A stretch of DNA of 64,000 nucleotides, from the NCBI RefSeq assembly GCF_003610535.1, contig NZ_RAPN01000001.1, forward strand, positions 2,219,320 to 2,283,319, written 5' to 3'. The stretch is from Mangrovibacterium diazotrophicum (lineage in GTDB: Bacteria; Bacteroidota; Bacteroidia; Bacteroidales; Prolixibacteraceae). The notes beneath the pieces were generated by a model that worked only from the letters and a program-made list of their open reading frames with translations, made no database searches and was not told the origin of the DNA. Of the stretch, positions 53,225 through 63,300 are shown in pieces. Each line of letters begins with the position of its first letter. The stretch's first letter is position 1. The position numbers and the translations under genes are program-made.

Positions 53225-54988
53225 CTAAAATATCAAGTTCCAAACCCACGAGACTACGTTCCAGGCTAACACAACTATGATCAGGATTACCATGATAATT
53301 TTCCAAACAATCCACACAAATAGGGTAGCCAGAAAAGTGACTCCGATTGCGTTTGCAATCCACCAGATCCCCAAAAACAATCCTGTAAATAGCACTGCAG
53401 AAATCAGCCCAACCATAAAACGCGGAATATGCCCCGGAATTCGCCAACGAAATCCAGTTCCGACTGCGGCACCTGATGCGTAGCCCAAAAATACGGGAAC
53501 AACAGCCAACAACATTTGCGTACCCGTATGGTAATCGTGAAACCAATTCGAAGTTCGATTGATAAAACTCATATAACTGAATACGTGATTGTAATTGTTG
53601 CAATAAGAATAAACCGCAAACAAAGCAATAACGCCAAAAACAAGACTTCCGGTTAAAGCTCCAGTATGATAAGCAGCTTGCAACTTCTCATCAACATCAT
53701 TTTTTAGTTTTTCAACGTTATCTCTCAACTCATACGTATCAATTTTCGCTACCCGATCACAAATTCTTCCTGCTGCGGTGTAGTTTCCATTGTCGTATTT
53801 ACCCCAAGCACTGTCAATCAAATCGCTAGAATAATCAAAAATCGGACTCTTCCCTGGAATCACCTCCAAGTCATCTCCATGAAAAAGCATACGGTATTTC
53901 TTACCGTTAAATGTATATTCAAGTTCCCAAGTATCAATTCGCTGAATTTTCAATTCCTGGAAAAGCACCCGCCTGATAGAATTCTCTTCGCTTTTCGATT
54001 TACGAATGATATCGCCGACTGATTTGTAAAGATCATGAGTTGCCTCGACTGGATTTCGCATAATTCCGTTGGATGAAAAACCAAAAATCGGCTTCCCTTC
54101 TATTTCCGACCAGTTTTCAGCAAACTCCTGAAAATCGTCTTCAAAATTTTCGTTGATATAGATAATCGAATGCGTATCGTTGCTCAATTCCTGATCGATT
54201 GCCAGATAGTGATACAGGCGTTTTCTACCCTCGCAGGTAGGACAAACAATTTCACCATGCCCGTGACAACGCGAACAGGTTACTTTCCCCGTCCCTCCAC
54301 AATTCGAACAAGATGTCTGTCCCGTCCCCCTACATCTGGTGCATCGTTCCGTAACATACCTATAACCAGTAGCATTACAAGCATCGCAAACATTGTGAAT
54401 CGGCGTTGAGATGTGTCTCTGCAAATCACTATTCCACCGGTCCTCATAGGTCGTCCATCTTCCCCGCCCTCCGCAATTACTACAAGATCTAGAATTACTG
54501 ACGTTTCCTTTTCCGTTGCAAGAAGAACATTGCTGTTTACCAGCCCCTTTACAACTGGAACAAGTTACCTGACCTTCGCCCGAACAACTAGGACATGTTA
54601 TCTTACCATGTCCTGAGCAATGATGACAAGTTTTGACAAACTGAGAACCAGGCACAATAAAACTTTTAGTCTGCTCGATAAACTTCTTGGGAAGCGGTAA
54701 ATCCGGATCCCAAATATTGAGTTGAGACAGGCTGAAATAGATCCGATCGGGCACAGATTGATTCGTGTAAGGCCGATTGTCCTCTTTCTTTTTACGCTGC
54801 TCAAGCTGACTTCTCAAATATGCGGGATACTCTGGCTTATACGTAATTTTACCAAACTCAATTTTATTGGCCAAATATTTAAACTCGTCTATTTTATAAG
54901 TTGCCGCCCATTGATTGATCTGGCGCTTCATCCGCAGAATCAAATCCTTATCTCCGCGAATGGTTTCGTCTAAAAAATATCCTTCCAT
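53225..54988 (-). CDS. Membrane protein with ten DnaJ-type zinc-finger repeats, no J domain
   Basis: A 587-residue protein. I use the ATG at 54988; a TTG at 54997 overlapping the upstream stop is possible. Residues 1-115 are soluble. Residues 121-256 carry ten CxxCxGxG-like repeats, among them CHHCSGHG, CPSCSGEG, CSNCGGRG and CDACNATG. After a middle domain (about 260-455) come about five helices to the C-terminus. DnaJ has four such repeats and a J domain, which is absent here. The repeats should bind zinc and unfolded protein or partner proteins. Last gene of the tubulin-like cluster. Confidence 0.8.
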   Translation of the reverse strand: MEGYFLDETIRGDKDLILRMKRQINQWAATYKIDEFKYLANKIEFGKITYKPEYPAYLRSQLEQRKKKEDNRPYTNQSVPDRIYFSLSQLNIWDPDLPLPKKFIEQTKSFIVPGSQFVKTCHHCSGHGKITCPSCSGEGQVTCSSCKGAGKQQCSSCNGKGNVSNSRSCSNCGGRGRWTTYEDRWNSDLQRHISTPIHNVCDACNATGYRYVTERCTRCRGTGQTSCSNCGGTGKVTCSRCHGHGEIVCPTCEGRKRLYHYLAIDQELSNDTHSIIYINENFEDDFQEFAENWSEIEGKPIFGFSSNGIMRNPVEATHDLYKSVGDIIRKSKSEENSIRRVLFQELKIQRIDTWELEYTFNGKKYRMLFHGDDLEVIPGKSPIFDYSSDLIDSAWGKYDNGNYTAAGRICDRVAKIDTYELRDNVEKLKNDVDEKLQAAYHTGALTGSLVFGVIALFAVYSYCNNYNHVFSYMSFINRTSNWFHDYHTGTQMLLAVVPVFLGYASGAAVGTGFRWRIPGHIPRFMVGLISAVLFTGLFLGIWWIANAIGVTFLATLFVWIVWKIIMVILIIVVLAWNVVSWVWNLIF

Positions 54989-54993
54989 AGCGT

Positions 54994-55452
54994 TCAATCT
55001 TCGCGGATTACAAATAATTTAATCAATGAGTAGGCGGAATAGACCAAAGTCAACAAAAGAACAAGAGGCGCCAAAAAAGAGGCCCACACGTTACTGTCAG
55101 CTTCATCTTCAACCAGAGCAAGCGCCTTGTATTTTGCCTTATTTCCCCAACTTGCCTGCACCGAATCCTTTACCATCAACTCCATACTGACAGAATCCAC
55201 TAAAAGATAATTCCGTTTCAGTCGCCCCGGCAAAACCGCCTCCGATTTGTTAATAAGCTCCGTTGCGAATGCCTCCAAAACAGAGACACTATCTTCTACC
55301 ATTGCTTTTGAATTCAACTGATACCACTTCTTCGAGCCTACCTTTCCGGCAGACACCGTTGTTTTATTCTCATCGGATTGAGCAAAAGCGAAACTAACAG
55401 CCACTATAAAAACAGTTAGCAACACAGCCGATTTATATCGAATTCCATTCAT
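54994..55452 (-). CDS. Hypothetical protein with signal peptide and C-terminal helix
   Basis: A 152-residue protein from the ATG at 55452; the longer frame to 55485 adds a basic stretch that spoils the signal peptide. Signal peptide (about 7-24, ending AFAQ), a soluble domain with no recognised family, and a transmembrane helix (about 123-147) with a short basic end. It is exported and anchored in the inner membrane. It sits 5 bp before the DnaJ-zinc-finger gene. Confidence 0.65.
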   Translation of the reverse strand: MNGIRYKSAVLLTVFIVAVSFAFAQSDENKTTVSAGKVGSKKWYQLNSKAMVEDSVSVLEAFATELINKSEAVLPGRLKRNYLLVDSVSMELMVKDSVQASWGNKAKYKALALVEDEADSNVWASFLAPLVLLLTLVYSAYSLIKLFVIRED

Positions 55453-55537
55453 CTCTTTTTTTTTTTGTCTAAGTAGAGAAAGCATTGTTTACAGCGATCC
55501 CCAAGATTCATAAACCAAATAACAACTGGCTGTTTCG

Positions 55538-56542
55538 TCACTCCAGTGTTTCTAATAGCTTCAAGCCTACCCCGAGACCAATCGCTCCTTTGCTTAATTT
55601 CAGCGCAACGTTTAACTCAACAATTGAATCGTTTGAAACATGATGATAAACCGGCCGATAAGTTAATTTTGAGAATTCAAGAACCTCATTCTCCTGCCGA
55701 ACCAGTAATTCATACCTACCATTATCGTCGGTATATCCGAGCGACTTTTCGCCCTCATATTTATTCTTTTTAACCTCGACAGCACTTTTTATTTCAGCGT
55801 GAGCTATAGGATCTCCGTCATCATCGGTGACACGACCGTAGACTTTCCGACAGATATTACCATACGCTTCTTCGCAGTCGTCAATGCGCCCCTGACAATA
55901 GGCATCATTAGCATTAATAGCCAGCACTTCCTTGTAGAACTCCTCTGCCTGTTGGTATTTTGATTCTCCAAATGCCCGATCAGCCTTACGTCTCAGGAAA
56001 ATACACATATCAATATCTTCAAGGCGTTTTTCGAGGTCGCTATCCGCCGGTTTATCGGAACACTCCAATGCCAGCGCATACTTTTCTTTGGCTTCCGAAT
56101 ACATTGATTTCGTCAACAATTCGTTTCCTTCATTTCTATTTTGGAAATAACAGCCTACCCCAACACTTCCATCCGGGTCGTAGACATAAAAACTCAGAAC
56201 TTCTTTTGCATTTAAAGGAATCGGAATCACTGTTTTGTCGTAACCATCAACTTTAACTTCCAACTTTCGGCCGCGATAAAGATTTCCGACAACAAACTTC
56301 AGGAAGTAGTAATTAAAGCTGCTTTCCTGAACGGTATTGTACACTTCAACGGTTTTATCCATTGTTGATTCAAAACTGAGGCTGTTGATATCCGGCGTAC
56401 AGATAATTACAACTGCTTCATCGTTTTCAACCCGGGGAATTGCAAGGCCAACATCTTTTGCCTCATAGTTCATACTTTTTTGAGCGAGAACAGCCTGACT
56501 CGAAAGACACAAAAACAGGCTTATTAATTTCAGAAATTTCAT
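55538..56542 (-). CDS. Exported TPR and carboxypeptidase-regulatory-like protein
   Basis: A 334-residue protein: signal peptide (1-20, ending VLAQ), a beta-rich N-terminal domain (about 25-125) and TPR-like helices (about 130-225). The TPR part contains ELLTKSMYSEAKEKYALALE and GESKYQQAEEFYKEVLAIN. A CarboxypepD_reg-like beta sandwich (about 232-305) follows, starting YGRVTDDDGDPIAHAEIKS. A scaffold protein in the periplasm. Part of the tubulin-like cluster (gap 85 bp to the next gene). Confidence 0.75.
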   Translation of the reverse strand: MKFLKLISLFLCLSSQAVLAQKSMNYEAKDVGLAIPRVENDEAVVIICTPDINSLSFESTMDKTVEVYNTVQESSFNYYFLKFVVGNLYRGRKLEVKVDGYDKTVIPIPLNAKEVLSFYVYDPDGSVGVGCYFQNRNEGNELLTKSMYSEAKEKYALALECSDKPADSDLEKRLEDIDMCIFLRRKADRAFGESKYQQAEEFYKEVLAINANDAYCQGRIDDCEEAYGNICRKVYGRVTDDDGDPIAHAEIKSAVEVKKNKYEGEKSLGYTDDNGRYELLVRQENEVLEFSKLTYRPVYHHVSNDSIVELNVALKLSKGAIGLGVGLKLLETLE

Positions 56543-56583
56543 TGCGGTAAATTTTACAAGGGTTTGGTTAGTTTTTTTTCTTT

Positions 56584-57561
56584 TTAGTTGACTATCTCGA
56601 ATGCCCCCAAATCAAAGCGCTCTTCCTTGGGCATCACCTTTCCATTGTATTTTTCAGGCTGCCAAGTACGTACATGGATAATCGGGTTGGCTTCGTCTTT
56701 AAAATCGATCATCAGAAACACATACCCGGAATCGCTGTAGCGCGAGGTATTCCAGTCCTGTTTGAAGGCCACACCGTATATTTCGTCCCACTTGGGATGC
56801 TGGGAAATCTCAATTTCATCAAAAAGAATATTGACATATTCGTTATTGGCAAACACCTGGCTCAGTTTGGTCAGATATTCCTGCTTGGTCTGTGTTTGAT
56901 AGATTACTTTTTCTTCGCCCAAACTCTTCAATACCTGGTCGGAACCAGTTTGCTGCTTCACGACTTTACCGGTTATAATCAGTGCATCATCGCTATAAAC
57001 CTGGCGTAAAAAGTCGATATCTTTCCGGTTATAGGCTGTCCGGAAATTTTCAACAAAATCAAGGATTACCTGTCGACGACGTAAATCAGTCACTGAGATA
57101 TTAGCATCGATAACCGACATGTATTGCTGTACTTCCAAAGCAACATGCACGTCGTTAATCACACCGGAAGCATCCAGCCCGATAACCAGGTCGAGTTGAT
57201 CATTGGCCTCTTTCATGAAGACTGGAATATTACGAACCTGGTAACCGGTTGCCGAGTTCAGGCACTTTTCCATCATCCAGGATTCGACGCAGTAAAAGCG
57301 ACTGGTTTCCCACATCGCAAGCACAGATGTTCGTGCATCTTTACTGATGTAATTCCCATGCAGTTGCGGCACTTTTTCTTCGACATAAGCCGTATTCAAG
57401 TCAGTCAGCAACGCTGACACATTTTCTTCGATTGCTTTTTGCAACAAAGCATTATCCAATTTATTCTCCAATTCCAAGCTCGTATTGTGCTGGGCAAAAG
57501 AATCAATCCCAATGGCACAGAGCAGGAATAAAATCGCAATTAACCGATATTGTATTTTCAT
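56584..57561 (-). CDS. Exported NTF2-like domain protein
   Basis: A 325-residue protein: signal peptide (1-23), an N-terminal domain of unknown fold with two Cys (FYCVESWMMEKC) and a C-terminal half (about 165-320) of NTF2/SnoaL type. The latter is recognised by FVENFRTAYNRKDIDFLRQVYSDDALIITG, the typical cone-shaped opening. NTF2-like domains bind small ligands or proteins; no catalytic residues can be assigned. In the tubulin-like cluster. Confidence 0.75.
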   Translation of the reverse strand: MKIQYRLIAILFLLCAIGIDSFAQHNTSLELENKLDNALLQKAIEENVSALLTDLNTAYVEEKVPQLHGNYISKDARTSVLAMWETSRFYCVESWMMEKCLNSATGYQVRNIPVFMKEANDQLDLVIGLDASGVINDVHVALEVQQYMSVIDANISVTDLRRRQVILDFVENFRTAYNRKDIDFLRQVYSDDALIITGKVVKQQTGSDQVLKSLGEEKVIYQTQTKQEYLTKLSQVFANNEYVNILFDEIEISQHPKWDEIYGVAFKQDWNTSRYSDSGYVFLMIDFKDEANPIIHVRTWQPEKYNGKVMPKEERFDLGAFEIVN

Positions 57562-57590
57562 GATTTTTAGGTTTTAGTTGAAATAGTGAC

Positions 57591-58529
57591 TTAATCCATT
57601 AGTTGAAACCACACGAAAGGATACTCACTGTAGTTTTCGCGACTTTCTAACGCCCCATTCCGAAGGTTCTTTCGCATAGCCGCTCCTTTGTCTAAAACAC
57701 ACAAAACTTCACCTTCGCGGGTATAATAAACGAGGTAGCACTTGTCGGCAAAGGACAAACTTTTGGAGCCTCCGTAAATGAGCATCCCTTTTCGTTTTTG
57801 TTCATCGAATATCTTCTGAAGACTGCCCGCTTGGTCAACTGTAATGATGTAGTCAAGCAGTTCCCGACTCGATGTAAAGACATGTTGAATGCTAATTTCT
57901 TCGGATTTTGCAGGTTTCTCTGACTCCACTGTTCCCTCCGCTTCTGGATCTGTTTTCGGAATTTCCGAAGACTCAACTACAGCAGTGGTTGCAATTGCTT
58001 CTCGCCCAATAGAAGACATTTTGGGTTCTTCAGCGACTGTAGAAACATCTGGATCAGCTGCCACTCCCAACATTTCCATTTCGCTAGCTGCAGCTTCTGT
58101 TGCAACTTCTTCTTGCGATTGTAGCGTTTCAGCTTTGACCTCTGAAATTTCAGAAACAGATTCCTCCACGGAAACGTCTGAGGTTGAAGCAAGCTCAACT
58201 TTTACCATCGACTCAATCTCCGACTTCAGCGCAAACACAATTGTCCTGAATTTAATCCCACGCGGCATTGTAATGTACTGACTGCTGTTCGCCAACATTG
58301 CCTCGACCGGCTCGCTTCGATTAATCAGGGCTGGCTCAAAATCGTAGATTTGCGACAGAAGGATCTTTTTGGCCGTGGATGTCGCCTCTGTTTCAGAATC
58401 GGCAGTGGCCTCACCATACAAATACAAATCTGTTGTTTTGATACTGCGCTCCTTCTCATGCTTATCCTGTGCTACTGAGACCACGCAGACCTGAAGAAAG
58501 ACTATAATTAAAAGGACATATTTTTTCAT
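57591..58529 (-). CDS. Exported LPP20-like protein with acidic linker
   Basis: A 312-residue protein: signal peptide (1-20) and an N-terminal segment DLYLYGEATADSETEATSTAKKILLSQI (split by a short gap in the family), reminiscent of LPP20-like proteins. A 120-residue Ser/Glu/Ala/Val-rich linker (about 110-215) is likely disordered. The C-terminal domain (about 215-312) opens ISIQHVFTSSRELLDYIITV. Its start lies 2 bp after the preceding gene. No enzyme motif is seen. Confidence 0.65.
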   Translation of the reverse strand: MKKYVLLIIVFLQVCVVSVAQDKHEKERSIKTTDLYLYGEATADSETEATSTAKKILLSQIYDFEPALINRSEPVEAMLANSSQYITMPRGIKFRTIVFALKSEIESMVKVELASTSDVSVEESVSEISEVKAETLQSQEEVATEAAASEMEMLGVAADPDVSTVAEEPKMSSIGREAIATTAVVESSEIPKTDPEAEGTVESEKPAKSEEISIQHVFTSSRELLDYIITVDQAGSLQKIFDEQKRKGMLIYGGSKSLSFADKCYLVYYTREGEVLCVLDKGAAMRKNLRNGALESRENYSEYPFVWFQLMD

Positions 58530-58531
58530 TA

Positions 58532-59698
58532 TTAGTAGTTTACAGTTACATAGGCGCCAGCTCCCTGGCGTTCCCCAAACAGGTTTTTGATGTTGTGTTC
58601 CGGTATAAATGAGCGCAGTTCGGCTTCAATCTCATGCTGCTCAAACAAATCGGTTTCTGAAGCCTTTATTGATAATAAATGCAGATAATTTCCCATTGAA
58701 TTATAGAAGAAAACAACTGCATTCAACTCCCCTTCAGGGCTTTTCTCGAAACCCACAAAGGTCTGAAAGTTTTTCTGCCAGGTAGCCAAAATTGAAGCCA
58801 GCGGGAGGGTATAGGTTGAAATTTCTTTGCCGTATTTACGATGAGTCATTTTCACCTGAAGTTGCTTGGACGAGTCTGGTAGATAGTAAAACAAATTCGC
58901 TAAACTCTCCTGCGGAAAGCGACTATCATAAAGCCAAACTAATTGTTCGTTTGCCGATTTGCGGAAATAGCGCGAGTTGCCAACTGCAGGAATCATAAAA
59001 CTTTGCGGAGACGAAAGCCACAAGCCAGTCTCTTTTTCAGTCACGCTAATTCGCTGTATGTCTTCAAACTGAACTCCACTACCGTCGTAACTTTTAAGCT
59101 TCATCTCCAGCTGATCATCCAACTCCTTCTTATCTCGTCCCGAAATCAAATCGTATTGAGCCGGAAAAAGAATCTCAAAACTTTGATGCCCCCCATTTTC
59201 CCAAACCGCAGAATAATTCAGCGAGTCCTTAGTTAGTCGAAAAACAGCAGAATTGTCTGCAACCAGCAGCGCGTCTTCCAGTTTTTGGAATAGCAGCCCT
59301 CCCAGAGGCACTTGGTTTAAATACAAAGCAATTTTATACTCCTTTAATTTAGAACCCAGTTTCCCTTGTTGATCTTCCAAACACAATTCCAAGCTTAGCC
59401 GCTCCAGAAATTCTGAAATCTCGGGATCAATTTGTTGCTTTACTCCGTCCGGAAACATTTTCAACCCCAAGTGAGCAATCTGCCCTTCTGAATTGAAGTT
59501 TACAAGCAAGCTCTTTCCATACAGCTGCCGGCTATTTCTCAACTCAGCAGCACCTGACCAACCGTACAATTGTTCGATTAGCCGCCCCAAAGACTCCAAT
59601 TTTCGTGTTGCATAAATTGGCGATGGAGCTACCATTCCGAAGAATGAAATAGCTCCTATAAATACCAATAACACAAAAATACCACCAAAGCGCTTCAT
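58532..59698 (-). CDS. Signal-anchored extracytoplasmic hypothetical protein
   Basis: A 388-residue protein with an N-terminal anchor (about 5-25) and a large strand-rich periplasmic part without recognised family. Its position between the zinc-ribbon gene (6 bp) and the LPP20-like gene (2 bp) shows co-expression with the tubulin-like GTPase. No cysteine motif or active site is apparent; a structural role is inferred from context only. Confidence 0.65.
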   Translation of the reverse strand: MKRFGGIFVLLVFIGAISFFGMVAPSPIYATRKLESLGRLIEQLYGWSGAAELRNSRQLYGKSLLVNFNSEGQIAHLGLKMFPDGVKQQIDPEISEFLERLSLELCLEDQQGKLGSKLKEYKIALYLNQVPLGGLLFQKLEDALLVADNSAVFRLTKDSLNYSAVWENGGHQSFEILFPAQYDLISGRDKKELDDQLEMKLKSYDGSGVQFEDIQRISVTEKETGLWLSSPQSFMIPAVGNSRYFRKSANEQLVWLYDSRFPQESLANLFYYLPDSSKQLQVKMTHRKYGKEISTYTLPLASILATWQKNFQTFVGFEKSPEGELNAVVFFYNSMGNYLHLLSIKASETDLFEQHEIEAELRSFIPEHNIKNLFGERQGAGAYVTVNY

Positions 59699-59704
59699 AG
59701 ATCC

Positions 59705-60337
59705 TTAATGTGGTCGCCCCAAGATGAGCGTTTGCTTCTGAACATTTTCGCTATCGAATAGCTTCCCCTGAACCAGTTCGCCACCATAAAACTCCCCGAC
59801 AATGTAATCGCCGGCTTCGGCGTAACGTTCCTGCCTGTCGCGTTTGGAAATCAAATGGCGCTCGCTGTAGTACATCGTTCCCATTCCATTTGCTTTTCCG
59901 TCTTTCAACTCTCCTTTGTAAGTTCCAAATCCAAGATCGAGGCTGGAATTGTTGACAGGAGCCGATGGGGCAACCTGCTTCGAAGCTTCGGGTACCGGGG
60001 CAGACTCTTCTGCAACTGCCACCGGCGGCGTTTCCTCTACTTGCTGCACTTGCTCTGTTGATGCCAATGCGGCTAAATCTTCAAATTCATCAGTCTCATC
60101 ACCTGAAAGAGCATAGATTAGCCCACCGCCGGCCAACACAAGCACCAACGCAACTCCCCCAATGATGAGCGGCATTTTCTTTTTGCCGCCCTTCGATTTT
60201 CCAACCATTTCGGTTAGCTCACTGTCGCACTCCGGGCAAACAAAATCTTCGGTCACACCCAGTTCGATTGTCTCTTTTAAATCTGCTTTTGAGCAGTTGC
60301 CAAAATTGATGCAACTGCCTTTTCTCGTCATGTCCAT
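59705..60337 (-). CDS. Zinc-ribbon, transmembrane and MORN-like protein
   Basis: A 210-residue membrane protein. The cytosolic N-terminus is a zinc ribbon (C9, C15, C34, C37) in GSCINFGNCSKAD and VCPECDSE. Then follow a Lys/Gly stretch, a helix (about 55-77), an acidic Pro/Val-rich linker and a MORN-like segment (GFGTYKGELKDGKANGMGTM, about 136-155). The ribbon could bind cytosolic partners such as the adjacent GTPase, making this the link between cytosol and periplasm; this is inference. It lies 5 bp from the GTPase gene. Confidence 0.75.
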   Translation of the reverse strand: MDMTRKGSCINFGNCSKADLKETIELGVTEDFVCPECDSELTEMVGKSKGGKKKMPLIIGGVALVLVLAGGGLIYALSGDETDEFEDLAALASTEQVQQVEETPPVAVAEESAPVPEASKQVAPSAPVNNSSLDLGFGTYKGELKDGKANGMGTMYYSERHLISKRDRQERYAEAGDYIVGEFYGGELVQGKLFDSENVQKQTLILGRPH

Positions 60338-60342
60338 ATCGT

Positions 60343-63300
60343 TTAGTTATTTAGGATGGTTATTGCTTCGCGGGTTGCTGCCAGAAACTTCACGTATTTC
60401 GCGTCGGCTGGATTATTGGCACATTCCTTCAGCACTACTGTTTTAATGTCATTCGAAATTGATTCCTGCAACTCTTTGCGTTTCTCCATGTGCAGGTATT
60501 CGCTGGCCAGCTTAATCTGAACTTCTTTCGAGACCTTTTCCGCCACCTCTTCGTCAATCGATTCGGTTATTTCAGTCAATTTATCTGCCAGCACAACGGG
60601 TGGAAGCGGGACATTCATCACTTCATCCATTTCCATGATGCAATAGGCATTTTTGCCGGTACCGTCCATGCGATCCTGGTAGCTGATATAGCCGAGTGCT
60701 TTTGCGATGAGTAATTTGGGCAGCGTTGTTTGAACCAACCGGGCCTGACCTTCTTCCAGCTCGGCACGAGTCGGCATGAAAATACGTGGATATTGTGAAC
60801 CATCACCTTCTAGGTGGAGTACCAGTTTTGCAACATCAGGATTGGCTCCCCGCAACATCAAATCATACTTTTGCTTCAGCACCCGCAAATCATTCACCAT
60901 GCGGAGCGAGAAACAAGAAGTCAGGTTTATAACTGTAATTTCATTCATTCGACTACTCTTGGTGTCCACCACAAAAGTTCGGCTACCATCTGAATTACGC
61001 TTAAAAGCATCAACCAGCTTATCTACAAAATCCTTGTTCTCCGGCGAGTCGGGAATACTGATCAATGTACTGTTAAGCATCGTGATGATCCCCGGACGAG
61101 ACGGTCCGTTATTATTCAACTGACGAGAGATTTCGCTCTTATCGAAGGAAAGAAATACACCACTCGACTCCACGACCTTGCGAGCAAATTCATCCAGCTC
61201 AGCTTGTTTGTCGGACGTTCCGTACTGCTCCTTCAACTTTTCGATGATATTTATTCCAATCAGTTTCTGTTTTTTACTGGTAATGATCTCGTTGTGGGCG
61301 TTTACTGCACTACTCTTCGCCTTCGAAGCGAAAATATCCAACAGAATATCTTCAGTCATGTGCTGGTTGATGCGCGTGAAGGTCTTTTCAGTCCCTGCCA
61401 ATTCCACAATCGCATTTCGAATCGACGAGCTTTGTTGCGATTGTATTTGCTGATCACGGGTGACACGCGATGTGAAGTTCTTCACATCATCCGCATCGTA
61501 ATACTTCACAACCGTATTTTTGTAGGTTTCAGGTGAAAGTTTATCTTCAACGCAACGCGAACCAATTTCTTTTTCGGCTTGATTTAACGAGTTTGTTAAA
61601 CGATCGGAGAATCGCTTAATTTCCTCATTCAGCATCTGCATTTCGTTCAACACTTCTGCCAGCAGACGCTTTCCAAAAATCAACCCGGCCATCTCTGTTT
61701 TCTTAATGTAGAGGTATTGCAAGACCGTTGTCTGAGCCTGGAACAAATTCTTCTTTTTACCAAGTAAATCAGTTAGAAACCCAGATGCGGACCACGCCTG
61801 TTCATTTCTGGCTTTTTCTGCAAATAGCTTGTCCAACTCTTCGTTTTTGCTGATGATTCGGGCGTCGAATCCTTTTAGGCGGTTCTCCGTTTGGGTAATC
61901 AAAGTATCCATCAAGCGCCCCAACTCATAAACTGATTTTTGCCCTGTGCTCCATTGACTGAATAAGTCAATTTCGATGGTATCACAAATCTCGCGAGCCA
62001 AGTCTTTTCTGGACTGATCCTTGATTGCAAAGAACTCCGGTACACCAACCTTCCGGAAGTTTTTATCATAGCGTTCTTCACAGAATTTTGCCAGTTCATT
62101 GATTGCGCGCGACTCATCCTTGGCCCAGGCAACATTCGCGAGATTTGGAATATTGGCATTCCAATCTTCCTGGAAGGTTTTCCATTTCTGTTCTTTTTCG
62201 CTTGGAAGAACCGGTAACGATAGCGCTAAATGTGCATCGGAAAGCATCCACCGATTCAAGTTTGCTTTATCCGTTACAAAGCTGTTGTAGTCTTCGTTTT
62301 TAGGTTGATCTCGGTACCCCAGATCATCAGACCAGTTATTATACTTAAACTGCAACAAAGCCTGTTTGGCAAAACTGTAGGTAAAATATTCAACTATCTC
62401 TTCTTCAGGGCTCACAATTCGCTTAATACCGAAAGCATTAAACCGCCGTGTGCGAACCGGCTTGGCTGCATTGGCCAACTCCGGCGTTTTAGCCGATTCG
62501 TCATTTTCTTTCTCCCCGTCTGCAACATTCTCCAAGCTGTAAGCATCGTCAAACGCACGTGTTTCGTCATTATGAGGAATAAACAAATAGTGATAAATTA
62601 AATCAGAAACGATCTCTGGCAAATCCTTCTTCGTATCGACGGTAATTCCGTTCTCATTGGAATTGGTAAACAGAAAACAACTGTTGAAGATCTTATCAAC
62701 TCCTTCAAAAGGAACAAATTCATATTCGCCACTCACATCATGCGGAATAAACCGTTTTACCTGCAAGGCATTTAGTTCCTGTAAAGCGGCGTAACCATTG
62801 GCATGGTAGAAACCTTTGTCCCAGCCAGGAAGCGGAGAGTGCTCCGGAACCAGACAGTACACCATGATCTTATAAGACATCCCCGATCCGATATTGGCTT
62901 GAAAATGCTTCCGGGTTTGCGCAATGACATCGACAACTGATCCGCTCCCTGTTCCGCCCGCTAACCCGGCAATTATGTGAAAAGTCACATCTGTTTTACC
63001 GCTTTTGGCTTTGACTGATTTTACCTGATTTTTCAGGATACTTTCATATTCTGACACAGAACACGAAAACAGGAATCGACCAAGCCTGCGACGCTGAGCT
63101 GCAGCTCCATCATCACCGACCGAACCAACCAGGTTGTCCCAAATTTTACGGTCGCCGATCCAGCTTTTTATACCCGGGTAACTGTCTACATTCTCCAGCT
63201 GACTTCCGAGAGAGGCACCGCGAACAAACAAAAAGCTATCTTTTCCCAGCTGCGTACTCTCGCCCATTACTTTCCAACTCGGATCATTTGGACGCATGTA

